The notes beneath the pieces were generated by a model, which worked only from the letters and a program-made list of their open reading frames with translations, ran no database searches and was not told where the DNA came from. 64,000 bases of DNA from Nepenthes gracilis (Eukaryota > Streptophyta > Magnoliopsida > Caryophyllales > Nepenthaceae), in the NCBI GenBank assembly GCA_033239525.1, contig BSYO01000020.1:12650546-12714545 (forward strand), in the 5' to 3' direction. A program made the translations under genes and the position numbers. Every line of letters starts with the position of its first letter. The stretch's first letter is position 1. This document shows positions 10,970 through 23,149 of the stretch, piece after piece.

Positions 10970-11742
10970 ATCATGGCCTCGTCCCTTGAGCGGCGTGACC
11001 GGCTGCTTCCCCGCGCTCCGGGGCCACTTTCGGGTCTTCGCAGAAGTGGTCAAGGTATCCTCTGTTGCCCGGCCGCTCGAGTTCCGCCTGGAGCTTTTTG
11101 CATTCCTCGGTGTCATGGCCGCGGCCGCCATGGTAATGGCAGTACTCCCATTGGTCGCCTCCCTCCGGGTGTTTCAACGCCTTCGGCCATCTTAGGAATC
11201 TTTCGTCCCTGATCTGCCTCAGGATGTTGGTGAAGGAGTCAGCGAAGGCCAATGGGCCGAAACGTTTTTCTTCCCCAGGGGCCATCCGTTCGGGTGTATC
11301 TCGCCCGGACGGTCGCTGGGTCTTCCGGTGGGCGGTCGCCCTTCTGCTTCCTTCCCCTGTCCTCGGGGGCAGGGGGCCTTCTGGTGTTGCCGGCCGAGTT
11401 GCTTCGCCCGGCCCTCTCGTCCAAGACTGCCTTCCGTGAGCCTTTGGAGCCCCCTTCAAGGGGCCGGGCTCATGGACTTCTTTTCGGTGAGGTAGTCTCT
11501 CAAATGCGGAGCCCGCGCCGAGGTGTAGTCGTCGAGCGCCGTAGGGCGCGGGCTTTGAGCGTGGGCTCTAGAGTGTCCTTTGCCGCCTGCTGGAGGTCGG
11601 ACAGCCACTGTGAGGTCTGTCCACCTTTCGCCCGGCTTGTACCAGGCATCGCGGGGCGCGCTCGTTGCTCGCCGCCCGTTGGGAGGCATTTGTCGTGACG
11701 GTCTTCTCCTCGGGTGGACGTGCTGTCTTGTCTACTGAACAT
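10970..11742 (-). pseudogene. Gag remnant of Tat element 1 (C-terminal, zinc-finger part)
   Basis: Gag is the structural protein of the cytoplasmic retrotransposon particle. Two overlapping minus-strand frames (11742-11456 and 11459-10971) are rich in Arg/Pro/Gly. The second has 'ILRQIRDERFLRWPKALKHPEG' followed by a CHHC zinc motif, CHYHGGRGHDTEEC (about 11141-11100), typical of Tat Gag. The central capsid-like domain, present in element 2 as 'GYDGSKDPMDHL', is missing, so the protein is truncated and frameshifted. It ends near a poly-T run (10931-10958 on the plus strand). Confidence 0.75.
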
Positions 11743-11794
11743 CTTCGTTGCTGGGAGATGGGAAGCCGCTTAGTTTTTTGTTCTTCCTTTTATT

Positions 11795-11814
11795 GTTCCC
11801 ACAGACGGCGCCAA
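11795..11814 (-). other. Primer-binding site of Tat element 1
   Basis: The minus strand reads TTGGCGCCGTCTGTGGGAAC directly after the LTR end CGCAACA. The TGGCGCCG start matches the 3' end of plant tRNA-Asp and is common in Tat/Athila elements. It fixes the element orientation. Confidence 0.85.
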
Positions 11815-12757
11815 TGTTGCGTTCTGGTTCCACGGGGCCTGCTATGGCCGAAAGATGCGGGTGGTTGGCGACCCTGCCGGATCTCTCGGGACGGCTCGTT
11901 GATAAGGGGCGTTGGACCCCCGGCGTCCAATCGGATGCGTGGTTTCCAGGCAACACAAGTGAGTGAGGTGTTGGATACGAGATGGGAACTGAGACCGGAT
12001 GTTTTAAGTGGAAAACCTCCTCTTGAATGGGGAGGAAAAACCACTAGGCTCAGGGCCTGTAAAGAGCTTCACTATATGGGTTGGAGATTTTACAGAGTAC
12101 AGTTGTGAGGGTTATTCCCTTCCCTATCTCTCGTTTTGTGTTTATCTCCTAAGTAAACTACGCTCTCGGGAGCCTTCTTCCACGTCTTTGAGGAAATAGG
12201 CGTGAGAAGGAGGGGCTTCGGGAAGCTTTGGGAGTTGAAGTATCAATCGAAAGCTTCCTTTCGTGTTTTTGGACTGGTTTTCTCCCCGGGAAAGGAGGTC
12301 TTGTTGTATATTTATAGTGGAAGCTGGCCATTGGGAGCCGGACACGTGTCGTCCCATCCGACGGTTGAGGGGCCGACCAGCTTCCTTTAATGCAGGCGAC
12401 GCGGTGGGATCGCATGCGACGCGCCACCGCAGCCTTTTGCGCGTGTCGTATGCAGATTTGATATCTTCCTCGATTTGACTAAGCATGCTCGCTGATGCGC
12501 AAAGAAGGGCATAGGCTTTCTTGAAACCGTCGAAATATAAAGGATTGCAACTCTGTGTCACTTGACGGCGGTTCTCTGACGGTCTGCGAGTCTCCTGCAA
12601 GCTCACGGCCTTTCGAGAGGAGAGAACATCCTGGGGTCCTCCTGGAAAGTCCGAGATTCTTCCTCGCCCCGCCGCTGGGTGACAAGAGACCTCTGGGCCT
12701 CGTCCTGGGCCTTTTTTATTCGGGGCCGTGCCTTCGTGGGCTTTTATACTGCCCAAA
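11815..12757 (-). repeat. 5' LTR of Tat element 1
   Basis: About 943 bp and homologous throughout to 6750-7773, with a TATA box (TATAAATA) on the minus strand at 12316-12309. It differs mostly by many one- to three-base deletions in GC-rich runs. The outer end is decayed (CCCAAATA instead of CCCAACA), so its exact border is uncertain by a few bases. Confidence 0.85.
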
Positions 12758-13042
12758 TAATTTATATATATTATTATTAATTATTAATTTTATAACCTTA
12801 TTTTTCATTACATTAAATTAATAATTAAATAAATTTGAGTTAAAATACCCAAATTATATACATATCCACACATATGCACATATTTTACCTCCTATACTTT
12901 TATATATATATAAAAATAATTAAATATATACCCTCTACATTCTTCATGATTTTTCCTTTCTCCTTTCCCTACACAATACTTTAATAAAAGACGAAGTCAC
13001 GTAGGGTTAATTTTGTTTCCAATTTGGGAGACGATTTTCTCC

Positions 13043-13092
<50 letters not shown>

Positions 13093-15584
13093 CATCTATA
13101 TTTATTTTTATTAATGGCTCCTGATATTTTAAACTCTATCTAATTCAAATATATAATAATTCTCTCGATTTGTTTATCAATCCAATTGGCCATTAATTTC
13201 TCTAAACGTAATTCAATAATCCAAATACACAAATTTAATCCATCAATCCAAATATTTTAATTCATCAGGTCCAAATAATAAATATTTACTCTATTTCTAA
13301 ATAGTTAATATGCGGTATAATTTTATCAATTTATTATAAAAAATTTATCTTCAAATAAATTTTATAATTTTACCTAAAAATAAGCATTACAAATAAATTT
13401 TTCTCCTATAAAACTCATAAAATAATTCAAACCCAAATTTTAAGCCCAATTATAAAATTTTGTATCTAAAGCGTCACTAAAATAGTCAAATAATTATGGT
13501 ATAATTTTATCAATTTATTATAAAAAATTTATCTTCAAATAGATTTTATAATGTTACCTAAAAATAAGCCTTACAAATAAAAATCTCGCATATAGCTCAC
13601 TAAGTATTTCAAGCCAAAATTTTAAACCCAATTATGAAATTTTGATCCAAAACCATTACTAAAATAGTCAAATAATTATCATAACTAATCATATAATTTA
13701 TTCTCATACAATAATAAAATCAGAAGCATCCGAAATATTATATATCAAACATCGAATGAAATTGGCTACCACAGGCATCACTGATCTATTATTGGAGATG
13801 AGGTTGGTGAACGCCGATAGATGAAGTTTTGTCTAGTAATTAGTTGTGGTAGTTGAAATTGATGCCAATCTGTGATTAACAATAGGACAGGACATCATTG
13901 ATAGGCCATAATCTCATGGTTGGGTTAAAAATTTTATTAATTGATTTTGTTGGTTGATAATGAGAAATAAATGAGCTTTAGAAAATATTAAAGAATTTTT
14001 TAAAAATATATTTTTAGCTTAAGTTTTCACTTGACAAAAGGAAAAATTTTTCTAATCAATGTTTTCTTTTTTGTGTCAACAGGAACAAAGAATCGAGCTG
14101 TTACAGGAGTTTACATTAGAATTTCATGGATGTTTCATATTTGTTATCTTCTTTTGAAGAGTTTTTAAATAATTAATATGATGTGTAATAGATTTCAGAC
14201 AATAGTTAGCAATCAGAAATATTGTATTGTAGTTTTTTAGACAATTGTTAATGTATGGTGTTATGTTCCAAATAGTTTCAATAGGTTTTAGTATGTTGTA
14301 TGACATTTTGGACAGTGTTAGAATATTTTAGATGGTATATTATGATATCAGAAAGTAGGTTACGTTTTGATTTGAAGTTATTATCGTGATCTTATAATAA
14401 TTTGGGTTGTCCGATGATTGGTTGTAAAGCATTAGAATTTGGTTTATAATTTTTTCACAAATTTGTGTACTCTAATTATATTTTTGGATAAATATCATTT
14501 CTTATGTAAGGTCCAATTTCACGTTACAGGTCGGTGTTAAGAGCCACAAGACACCATTTGAATCCTATGTATGATGTTGTATTAATTCATTATAATCGAT
14601 CGAGGTATCAATATAGATTACACGTCTGAACAATGATTAGACGGTCAAATGATGTTAATCTATGATTAAATGGCTAATTAATGTTAATTAATGATAATGG
14701 ATAATAATTAGATAATCGTTACGTAGGACGCGATAGATGGTAGTTGGTTGATAGGGAAGAGAATCATGGCGGTTTGGTAGTGGTGATTGTGGTGGGACAT
14801 TAAAGTACATTGAGAGTGATTTTATCAATAAATTAAATTGGTTAAACGTTTCAAAACTAAGACATGTGGAAGATAATTACATTATTTTGTTGAATAAAAA
14901 GAAAGGTGATTGAGCTATTTTTTAGATGGGGCTCTCCGATTTGATAAACTAAGTCAGGTGCCTCAACCCAACTTTCATCATAATGAAAATCTATTAGTAT
15001 TTTAAAATACAATTCACTGTCATCTAAAGAATAAAAAGAATAATTTTTTCTTAAATGTATAATTGGTGAAGTTATATGTGCTTTGCCGATGGTAGTTGGC
15101 TATGAACACTAGCTCAAGTAACCTAAGGTGAATGCCACCAACATGAATTACAATAGTACTTCTCTATAATAAATTAATTTTATATAAAATTAGACACAAA
15201 AATAACAAAATATTTACTTAAGAAACATGCATAATCAAACCAAACTACTTATGTCCAAAAGTAGGCATCTCATAATATGACGAAATCAATCACATAATGT
15301 ATCGGCATAACTTCTCCTAAAGAGATTGACAAGCAACTTTCCTATCATTTTTTCATAGGAAGTACTGCAGAATAGATCGACATATAATCGTATAACGAAC
15401 ACAGTATGATTCTTTACTTAGCCCAACTCGGTGCACAAAGTTTTCTTCTAAGCTAATTTGGTGTATCATCTGAATCGGATTATGATCAAGAATATCATCT
15501 ATACATCTAGTTTAATTATAAGAATACAATAAAATAATAAGAACAATAGTATATTTTTTTATTATGAATGTTAAATAATATTCT
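12758..15584 (-). repeat. AT-rich LTR-like repeat, copy a (interrupted)
   Basis: It contains 'cacgtagggttaattttgtttccaatttgggagac' or similar (13000-13034) and (TTA)n at 13041-13093. The passage 13730-13880 ('aggcatcactg...gatgaggttggtgaac') matches 30220-30380, 50290-50440 and 52234-52350. 15415-15500 matches 51215-51300. A 184 bp tandem duplication starts at 13314 and 13498. No coding frame survives. It is probably an old Gypsy LTR, and is split by Tat element 2 at 15584/28225. Confidence 0.6.
13041..13093. repeat. (TTA)n microsatellite
   Basis: About 17 uninterrupted tta/att units. It is part of the same order (poly-pyrimidine, then TTA repeats) seen in the other LTR-like copies. Confidence 0.97.
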
Positions 15585-16491
15585 CATTGCGCCCCGGTCC
15601 AAGGTTGTTGTACGGATTAAGGAGCGCCCTGATTCCTAAAGGCGGGGGCTGCGGAAGAAGGATCCGTCTCCGTCTCTCTAACCCGGACTGCATAACACAA
15701 ACAACAAACAAGAGGTGAAGGGTGGTCGGGATTTCTCCCACTAGGCCACTCCGACGCTCAAGTCGAGAAATTCCCGCAATTGGAAATGCGCACGCTAAGG
15801 TGGTGCGCGTAAAAATCTTGTGATGCGAAGAAGGACTTATGTGGTGATGATAGAAATGGTGGAGAGGTGATGGAAGGCCTGCTTCCTTGGTAATCGCGAT
15901 GAGTGGCTAACTTTCGCTGACGGGATGAGGGAGAAGGAGGAGACGATTTGGCCCAATCCCGGTGGGAGGATTGGAACCTTATGGGAGCCGGACTAGTGCT
16001 TGGGATCCAAGGTAACCCTTAGTCGCAAGGTCGCGAGAACTTAAAACTGTTCTCAGGGTTGAATCCAAATTCGAGCTGACCCCTTCTACGGAGGGTGAGA
16101 GCGCTTATATGCCTCCTCCCGTTTGGACTCTTGGCGCCAAGACGCCCGTTACCATTCATTGACCGCCGGTCACGCCGGGCCGCCCTGAGAAGCGTGCTCG
16201 CAGCGCCTGCTTGGCCCCGCTCGATCACGCCGATTTTCCCGAGAGAGGAGTGGTTGGCGTCTGCAGAGCAAGTGATAGCGTTAGCGTATGTCGGCTATGC
16301 CTCTATTTGGCTAGCCTTTTCCGCCTTTCACTCTGTTCGGCGGCGCATTTAATGCTGTGTGAGTTTCCACATGGCGATCTCGACCATTCCCGTCAATGTG
16401 GTGACGCTTTCTCGCGTGCTCCTCCTTTCTCATGGGCATTCATTTTGCAAGGGGCTGGATCTGTCTCATGGGCGGAACATGGGACCCAACA
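15585..16491 (-). repeat. 3' LTR of Tat element 2
   Basis: On the plus strand it begins CATTGCGCCCC (the TG end is mutated to CA) and ends CCCAACA. The minus-strand 'catataagc' near 16114-16106 is a plausible TATA box. It differs from the other LTR by many small indels. Confidence 0.88.
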
Positions 16492-17690
16492 CTAGCCCCC
16501 ATGCCCAGGCCGGCCGGTGGTCGCCCAGCATGTCCATTTGGCCATTTCCACGGTCTACGCCCTTCCTGCGTGCCGCGCCACTTTTTGTCGTCTTCGTTCG
16601 CGCCTTTCCCGTGCCGGCGAGGCTTTTCAGTGGCTATTGCCCGTCATCCCCCCCGCGAGATTCGCGCGCAGCGCCAAGGGCCTCCGTCCGGTGGTATTTT
16701 GCCATCGCGAAAAGGCGTTCTTGCCATTGACAATTGTTCTGGGTGAGTGAGGGAAGCCCGTGTCTTGCCTATAAATAGCCGGTGCCCAAACTGGTTGAAC
16801 TTCGTGCCTTAGCGGCCTCGGGTGGAGACGATGAGAGGATCCTGGTTTGCCCCGCCTTGGTGGGCACTCGAGGAAGGTGGGTGGATCGGTAGCATGCTCG
16901 GAGCTCTTGGTGTTCGAGTCATAATCCCAGAGCCTCATGGCTTTCTGCAAATGTGAGTGGCTCGGCCGATGCCGTCGTCGTGCGCCTCCTTCTTGGTTCA
17001 GGCTTGGCCACCGGGCGGGATTCTTTGACTTCCTCAAAGTATCCTCTCCGCTTCGGCTTTCGGAGGAGAAGTCTCGGCGAGCTGGCCAGTGCGACCGGCC
17101 ATAGAAGGGGTGCGAGGTAGTAGCCCTCTTGTGGAAGTCGGGCTTGACATCGGACTTTCGGAGCGCCCGGCTTCGGTGCTTTCCCCGCCGGTGGATTGGT
17201 CAGCCGGGAGACTTCCACTGGAAGTCCTTGCTTCTGCCCGGTGCGGGCAAAACTTCAATCTGTTTCGAGCCTGTTCGTCACGCTCACAGGGGCAGGTAAT
17301 GGGGCATACCGGCTTCGTTCACTGACCTTCTTTTTTTTTCCAGTAGCTCCATGGTTGTAGATCTTGTACTTTGTAAGGAAGCATTTGTTAATAACGAAGT
17401 AGTCCATTTTGTCTTCAACTTTTGTCTTGCCTTCATTGAATGCGTTTTGATTTTACGGGCATATTGCCCCCGGGGGTCCACGTGTCGCTCCCGGGAGCCC
17501 GTGGGGTCTCGCCAACCGCCATGTCCCTTGGGAGACGGCCGCGCATTTAATGCAAAATGACCATTGAGAATTTATTTCATCGGGAAGCGCCAGTTTGAAG
17601 CCAGAACTTTCCACGCGGCAAGCCTTCATTTGCCCTCGCTTTAAATGCGTTCTGATTTTCGGTTTCGCCTCTTCTTTCGGGAGAAAACTT
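16492..17690. other. Spacer between 3' LTR and antisense gene, element 2
   Basis: GC-rich with no frame that resembles a known protein. It contains a pyrimidine run (17327-17342) and two related passages ending 'aatgcgttytgatttt' (about 17440 and 17645). It may hold the start of an older antisense-gene copy, but I cannot support a gene. Confidence 0.4.
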
Positions 17691-17693
17691 GCT

Positions 17694-18340
17694 TATTTAA
17701 ACTTTTCCCCGACTTTTGGCCTCCTTCATACTTGCTCGTCCTCCGGCTGTCTTGACCTTTTGCGCTCGATCTCTGGCTTGTGAAATCAAAATGGCGGACT
17801 TTTCCAATGACTCGAATATTCTTCTCATGAGTCCGAATCCTGCTCTCACGGCCCGCTCTTTCGTGGATCGGGCGTCCAGCGCCTTCTCCGAGACCACGGT
17901 TACAAGCCCTTCTGAGTCGAGGGACACCTCCACGGTTCAGAATAGCTCCGCAGCGAAGAGTGGAGCGCGCTCCGAGGCCGTGTTGCATATTTGAGGGCGC
18001 CCGGGCGAGTCGAGGCTCGGGCGCTCGTCTAAAGCGGAGCTGGAAGCTAATGTGGGGCGCAGCCCGTATCTTGGCCCTGAAGCGGAGACTCGCGGCTTAA
18101 GAAGCGACATGAAGCCGAGGTCGCCGAGTTGCATGGCCGAGTTAGGTCGAGGCTTCATAACGAAGGATGAATCCGATCCGGGACGGCCCCTACGTGGACG
18201 CCGAGGATATACTGCAGAGGCTGGCCTTCGGGAGGATCCAAACTTCCCGCGCGAGGCGCCCTAGATCCTCGCAGCTTGCGCGTCCGATCTCGTGGTCGGT
18301 TGGTGGATTCTGGCGCCCAAAGTTCTTACGCCGGCCTCTG
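17694..18340 (+). pseudogene. First promoter-start cassette upstream of the antisense gene, element 2
   Basis: TATTTAA (17694-17700) is followed 91 nt later by ATGGCGGAC (17791), the same layout as at 18746/18824. The frame from 17791 runs 67 codons (Ser/Thr-rich) and then breaks. Later text is charged (Glu/Arg) and could be a decayed coiled coil. I do not recognise the product. It may be a diverged partial duplicate of the antisense gene or an alternative first exon. Confidence 0.35.
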
Positions 18341-18469
18341 GTTCCATAATCGCTTTGATCTTTGTGAGCACTTCTTTTCCCTGTTAGCGTTGTAATGCAA
18401 ATATTTTGTCGTAATGAGAACTCGCATTTTCAGATTGTTTCTCCTTCCGCCGGATTTTCCTGTTCTTCC

Positions 18470-18536
18470 GTTTTTCTCTTTTTTTTCTTCTTTTTTTTTT
18501 TTTATTTTTTTATTTTTTTTTTTTTTTTTTTTTTTG
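18470..18536. repeat. Poly-T run
   Basis: Nearly pure T with a few A, G and C, between the two cassettes of element 2. It is a possible site of length error in assembly. Confidence 0.9.
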
Positions 18537-18745
18537 CGCTCATCAATTGGGGGCTCTGCCACCGTGAGCCCGTATTTAATACGGCGGCGCCAACGCGGGT
18601 GCTAGCCGATCGAAGGGTCGCGCGGCCTCAGCCTCGTCGCCTAGCCATCATGGCACTCGATTGGAGTCGCGGTGTGCCGGGATGATGCCACGTGCCTCCT
18701 CCGCCGGCGGTGGCATTGATTTTCGCCTCTTTGTTCGGCGTTGTC

Positions 18746-18755
18746 TATTTAAACC
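18746..18755 (+). promoter_or_regulatory. TATA box of the antisense gene, element 2
   Basis: TATTTAAACC, identical to element 1 over ten bases, 69 nt before ATGGCAACA (18824). Confidence 0.6.
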
Positions 18756-18823
18756 GCGGGCCATAATCCGTTCTTTCCTTCCGCTGACTTCTTCTACCTT
18801 CATTTTGAAGTTCTTAAAAACAA

Positions 18824-20870
18824 ATGGCAACAGCGGAGAAGGTTCTTCTTCTTCCCGTGTCCGCAGAGTCCGTCGCCATGGTGTTCGCAACACCGGATCG
18901 ATTTTGACTCGAGGCGTATATTGCCTCCCTTAGGGTAGACTATGCGATTCCGTGAGTGATTTCCTTGCTCTCGGTCCTCAAGATAGAGCCGACGCTCTCC
19001 AGAGGGCTTTATAAGGGTTATGAGTACCATCGAAGGGAGGACTTCGTATTTCATTGCCACTTCTTCGCATGCAATAGTCGATACACCAGGAGTTCCCATG
19101 GCGGGGCTTCACCCTAACGCCTTACGCTACCCGGTGTCTCGTGCGTCTTCGCCATCATGCACCAGTCACGATTTTGACGCCGAAGGCGGGAGTGGTAATT
19201 TTTCGGCCTCGGAGTCGGAGGATTGGATATCGCTCACCCCTGCAAGGATTCAACCTTCGTGGCACAAATCCGATTCCGTTAAAATTTTGGAAGGAGCGCT
19301 TTTTCTTCCTCGAGACGCCTTTTGAGTATGAGCTTCCGAGAGGTGGGGCCCGATCTCTGAGTTCTTCGGAACAAGCCTACCGATGAGGACATCGCCGAAT
19401 CCTCGAAGGCCGATCTCCGCCGTTCACCCGAGGAGAAGAACTTTAAGAAACAGGGCCACTACCTTTCCCTATCACGTTCGAGATTGCTAGATGGGGTCCT
19501 CCCGGGGCCGGGCGGCACTGGGCAGTCCAGGAGGGTCTGGAGATACTGAGACTCATCCGCGGCAACACGTCTGCGGAGAGAGTTGTTCTCCGCTGCGTTC
19601 TTCAAGCAAATGAGGACGCGGCCCCTCAAAAGGTTGAGGGAAGTTGGCGCCTCACCAGAAGGAGGTTGAGAAGGCGAGTCGTCGGTTCTTGATTGCGGGA
19701 AGTTCGCTCCGACGAGATCTGCAGGGCGCGCCCGCCAAAGGGAAATACCTTGCCGACTTGATCGCGGAGCCATCCGCTCCACGAAGTCGGGCGAGGCTTC
19801 TAGTCTCTACCAGGGGACCTTCCCTCTTGCTGTTGCCCTTTTGAGGCGTCAGGGACGTTGTTTTGGATAGCCACGAGAGGCCATCGGTTTCAGCTACTCG
19901 AGCGCGCGTTGGAGGCCGGGGGCTGCACGTTACGCGGCTATTCTTGTTGAGCCTGTCTTGCGACGGGCCTCCCAGGATCCCAGTGGTATTCTCGAGGCTG
20001 GGACGGCCTCGCCTGTGCTCCGGAGCGGGGAGCGCAGAGGAGGCGGGTCGCACTCGTGGCGGAGCCCCCGAGTGTTCTGCGGCTGCCAGTCCCTTCCCGT
20101 CGACCCCTCCTCACGCAATGAGGAGACGGAAGAGGGTGGCCTTTGGATGAGCCTGCACGGTCGCATGCCTCGGTGGTCGGTGACGCTCCCCGTGGTGAGG
20201 GTTCGGATTAGCGAAGGGGCGGCGGCGTCACTGGCAGAGCTGCAGCGCTCCTTGGCGGCAGCCCTTGCCCGGCCCCTCCCCATGCGCGAGAGAGAGTGAG
20301 CCCGTGAGAGAGGCCTTTCGGGCGGTTTCGAAGGCCTTCTGCAATTTAAAACGGCTCTGATGCCAGTTGTTTCCTTCCTGGACTTCTTTTTCTGCATCAT
20401 CTTGGTCATACTTTTAACTTCTCCACCCGTACAGGCTTGCAGACGATACGGTCCCTGTCGAGTCTTGTGGCCCGGTTCTTTTCGCGGAAGCCTTGAGCGG
20501 GTCATCGTTGGCAGGCACCATCTTGCCGCGCAGCCTCGGCTCGAGATCGCATCCTCTCGAGGAGGTTTGGCGGCTGCGGCGGAGAGATGCGTAATTAGAG
20601 GGCCTCCCTTTCTGCCACGAGGAGGAAAGGATCGGCTGACTAGTTCAGGACGCGGGCGGCATTCTCCTTGAGTGGCGGTCGGCGATGGACACTCGCTTTG
20701 GGACGGCATCCAGCAGGCCGCAGATCGTCTCCCGCGGCTCCTCACGTCCCAGCCCGGCGTCCTTCATCCGTGAAACGGGGTAGGAGAGGCGCGCGCCCGA
20801 AGACGTTCGAGGAAGCGGGCCCGCCGAGTCACTTTGATTAACCACGCCGTTAAGTCCCGAGTTTGGTTTT
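18824..20870 (+). pseudogene. Antisense gene of Tat element 2, frameshifted
   Basis: Starts at ATGGCAACA (18824). A decayed N-terminal domain covers 18900-19150; in one frame it reads 'SHAIVDTPGVPMAGLHPNAL', aligning with 'LHDIMRALGVPLAKLQPNAM' in element 1. A charged linker follows to about 20300, then a probable intron (20366-20434). The last exon opens LQTIRSLSSLV and contains 'MDTRF' about 80 codons on, matching 'LDGKF' of element 1. Several stops and frameshifts make it a pseudogene. Function unknown. Its transcription would converge on that of gag-pol. Confidence 0.65.
20366..20434 (+). other. Probable intron of the antisense gene, element 2
   Basis: Donor GCCA|GTTGTTTCC, T-rich body, acceptor CACCCGTACAG|GCTTGC. 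69 nt, short but allowed in plants, and placed as in elements 1 and 3. Confidence 0.55.
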
Positions 20871-22060
20871 TTGTGTTGTATCATGCTTAAGCAACCTTAT
20901 AATGTTTGTATAAATGAGAAGCTTTGACTTGCGCCTCGCGTCCATGCTTCCCTTATCATACAGTCATTGTTCGCCTTTTCGCCGCTTTACTTGTTGGATC
21001 ATGCACAAGCGTTTGAGTATTGGGCCCTTTGGAGCCGCTCCCGATTAAGGCCCTATACAGCGCGCCTTGCGTGGTGCCTGGCCCTTCGTAAGAGGATGTC
21101 GCCACAGCTCACGCGTTTGGGAGCTCGATCCCGCAGCGGATGTCGTCGCTAAGCCCTCTGAGCCTCTGCGAGGCTAGCGCAGGCGTCGTGCCGCTAACCG
21201 GACTCCACGGGTCTAGGCCTCCTGTCGCGTATAATGCGGAGGTGTGTCGCTCCCGCTCAAAGCGTTATGAACACCAAGCCGAGGTCCTAGCCCACGACCA
21301 TTGTAGGGGGGGAGGTGCTCTTCAGGCAAGAAGGTCGGCCGCACGCCCTAAGGTTTTGTGGCCGAGAGTGGGTTCTCCAAGAGCCCCTGGGCCTATGGGT
21401 ACGACCGCACGGTCGTGGCGCGTAGCCTTTGGAATGGATCGCCTGATCCAGGGTGTCTCGGCTCACCCAGTACGGACGCCTCGGCCGACGAAGCACGGGG
21501 CGGAGTCTCAGGTGGTGGCTGCAGGGCCTGCCAGCGTGAAGCCATGGTGAGTAGAGCCGTCCCGAGGCCATCTAGCGTGAGGACGGAGTCCTGCGTGGCC
21601 TTCTTTCTGGACCGCCCGGCACCGAGCCAAGGATAGTTTTGCGGACGGACGCTTGTCCTCCCGACTTAGGGGGGAGTCTAGGTCGTTTAATTTGATCGCA
21701 ATGCATGCTATCAACTCCACGAATGAATATGCAATATGACAATAAGAGTGATAACGTTAACTGTAAGACAGGAAACATGATCAAGCACTCATCAAGATGT
21801 ACCGCGTGCAACTTACCCGGTCGCCGTTGCATTATTGATAATATTTCCTTAAGTTCATGCATTCCATGTCCGCGGACAAGTTTGCCGTTAAGGCGCAGAG
21901 CTTGTACGCTCCGCTCCGGAGGATCATGGAGACGAAGAACGGCCCTCCCATCCTGGGGAGAGTTTGTTCTGTTCGCGGTCTTTCCAGCCGCTCTACGCTC
22001 CGGGAGGACCATCTCCAACTACTAGCGGGCGTGCTTTCACCCGCTTGTTGTAGTATCGCG
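20871..22060. other. Region between integrase and antisense gene, element 2
   Basis: The first part may be the 3' end of the antisense gene ('atgtttgtataaatgagaag' near 20900). 21660-21850 is AT-rich with 'atgcatgctatcaac'. The rest is GC-rich without a recognisable frame. The 3' tail of integrase may extend into it. Confidence 0.4.
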
Positions 22061-22069
22061 CCACTCGCC

Positions 22070-23080
22070 GGGTAGGCGGCGAGTTCGGAGCCGCGCGGCC
22101 CCGAATTTCGAGAGCAAGTCCAGACTTTCCGAGCTTTGCGCGTTGGTAGTTCGGTCGAAGTGTTCACCCGCAGCTTGGCATTCCACTTCTACAGGGAACC
22201 ACCGCCTCGCCCAGAGAGAGGTTCAAAGGCGTTTCCCTTGTTGATTCCTCGTAGTCGCTTGAAGACACGACCATAGCACTGACGAGTAGCTCCTCCACCC
22301 AGGAGCCCCTGCGTCTTCCAATCTGGGTCTTTATCCCATGGAGCAATGTGCGGTTGGTAACTTCGACTTGCCGTTGGATGCAGTGCATGCGGATGTGTGC
22401 ACCGGCTTGATGCGAGGTTGTGGCAGTACTTTGTAAAGCGTTTCCCATGTAGCTGAACCGGGTCCCGTTATCGGCCACACAACCTCGGGGATCCCAAGCT
22501 GCAAAATGCCTTGGCGTAGGAACTCCGTCGCATTGTGCTCGGTGATCCTAGCGAGAGGGGCAGCTTCCACCCATTTTCGTAAAAATAGTTAATACTGACG
22601 ATCAGAATTTTCTCTGTCCCGTTTGCCATTCGAAGCGGACCAAGTATGTCGAGCCCCCATTGCGCGAACGCCATGGGGATCGGAGATAGTGCAGCTCGGT
22701 GCGGCGGTGGTGTGTCATGTTGCTATGGGACTGCAACTTTCACACTTTGAGGGACGAACTCCATAGCGTCTCGCTTCATGGTGGGCCAGTAGAAGCCTTG
22801 CCGCATGACGTTGAATGCTAGGGTTTTCCGCCAATGTGTGATCCGCATGACCCCAAGTGCATACCAGCAACGTAGTCGGCCTCCTCTGGGTAAGACATTT
22901 CGGGGAGGAGCCGAGGTACCCCGCTTTGCATGATCTTCCGTTCTTAATCGTGTACCATCCTGCCGCTTTCTTGACGCTTGGCATCGTTGGCGTCTTGTGA
23001 AGGTTCCTCCTCCGACAAGAACCGTATGTACAGGCGTCATCCAATTATCTCCCCGTGCCGATCTCGCATTACTTTCTTTG
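22070..23080 (-). pseudogene. Integrase domain of Tat element 2 pol
   Basis: Integrase inserts the cDNA into the nuclear genome. The zinc-binding part is decayed around 'HWRKTLAFNVMRQGFYWPTM' (22850-22760). The catalytic core has 'WGLDILGP' (first Asp 22650-22648), 'DNGTRFSY' (second Asp 22472-22470) and 'QVEVTNRTLLHG' (Glu 22364-22362), a complete D,D,E set. 'ETPLNLSLGEAVVP' follows near 22210. The pieces lie in three frames, so it is not intact. No chromodomain is seen, in keeping with Tat. Confidence 0.85.
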
Positions 23081-23149
23081 TCCTCGGCGCCGATCCGGGC
23101 GCGTTTAGGACTTCCCTGGGCTCCCTCGCGTCTGCCGGGGTTCAGGGGG

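Larger units (their letters stand above)
6750..12757 (-). mobile_element. Tat-type Ty3/Gypsy retrotransposon 1, non-autonomous (gag remnant plus antisense gene)
   Basis: The LTRs at 6750-7773 and 11815-12757 are direct repeats starting TGTTGCGTTCTGG on the plus strand and ending CCCAACA (or a decayed version). The primer-binding site reads TTGGCGCCGTCTGTGGGAAC on the minus strand directly inside the right LTR, so the element runs right to left. Between the LTRs I find only a gag C-terminal part (11690-10970) and a plus-strand gene (8172-10197); protease, reverse transcriptase, RNase H and integrase are absent. A clear target duplication was not found. Internal GC is far above that of the flanks. 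Confidence 0.88.
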
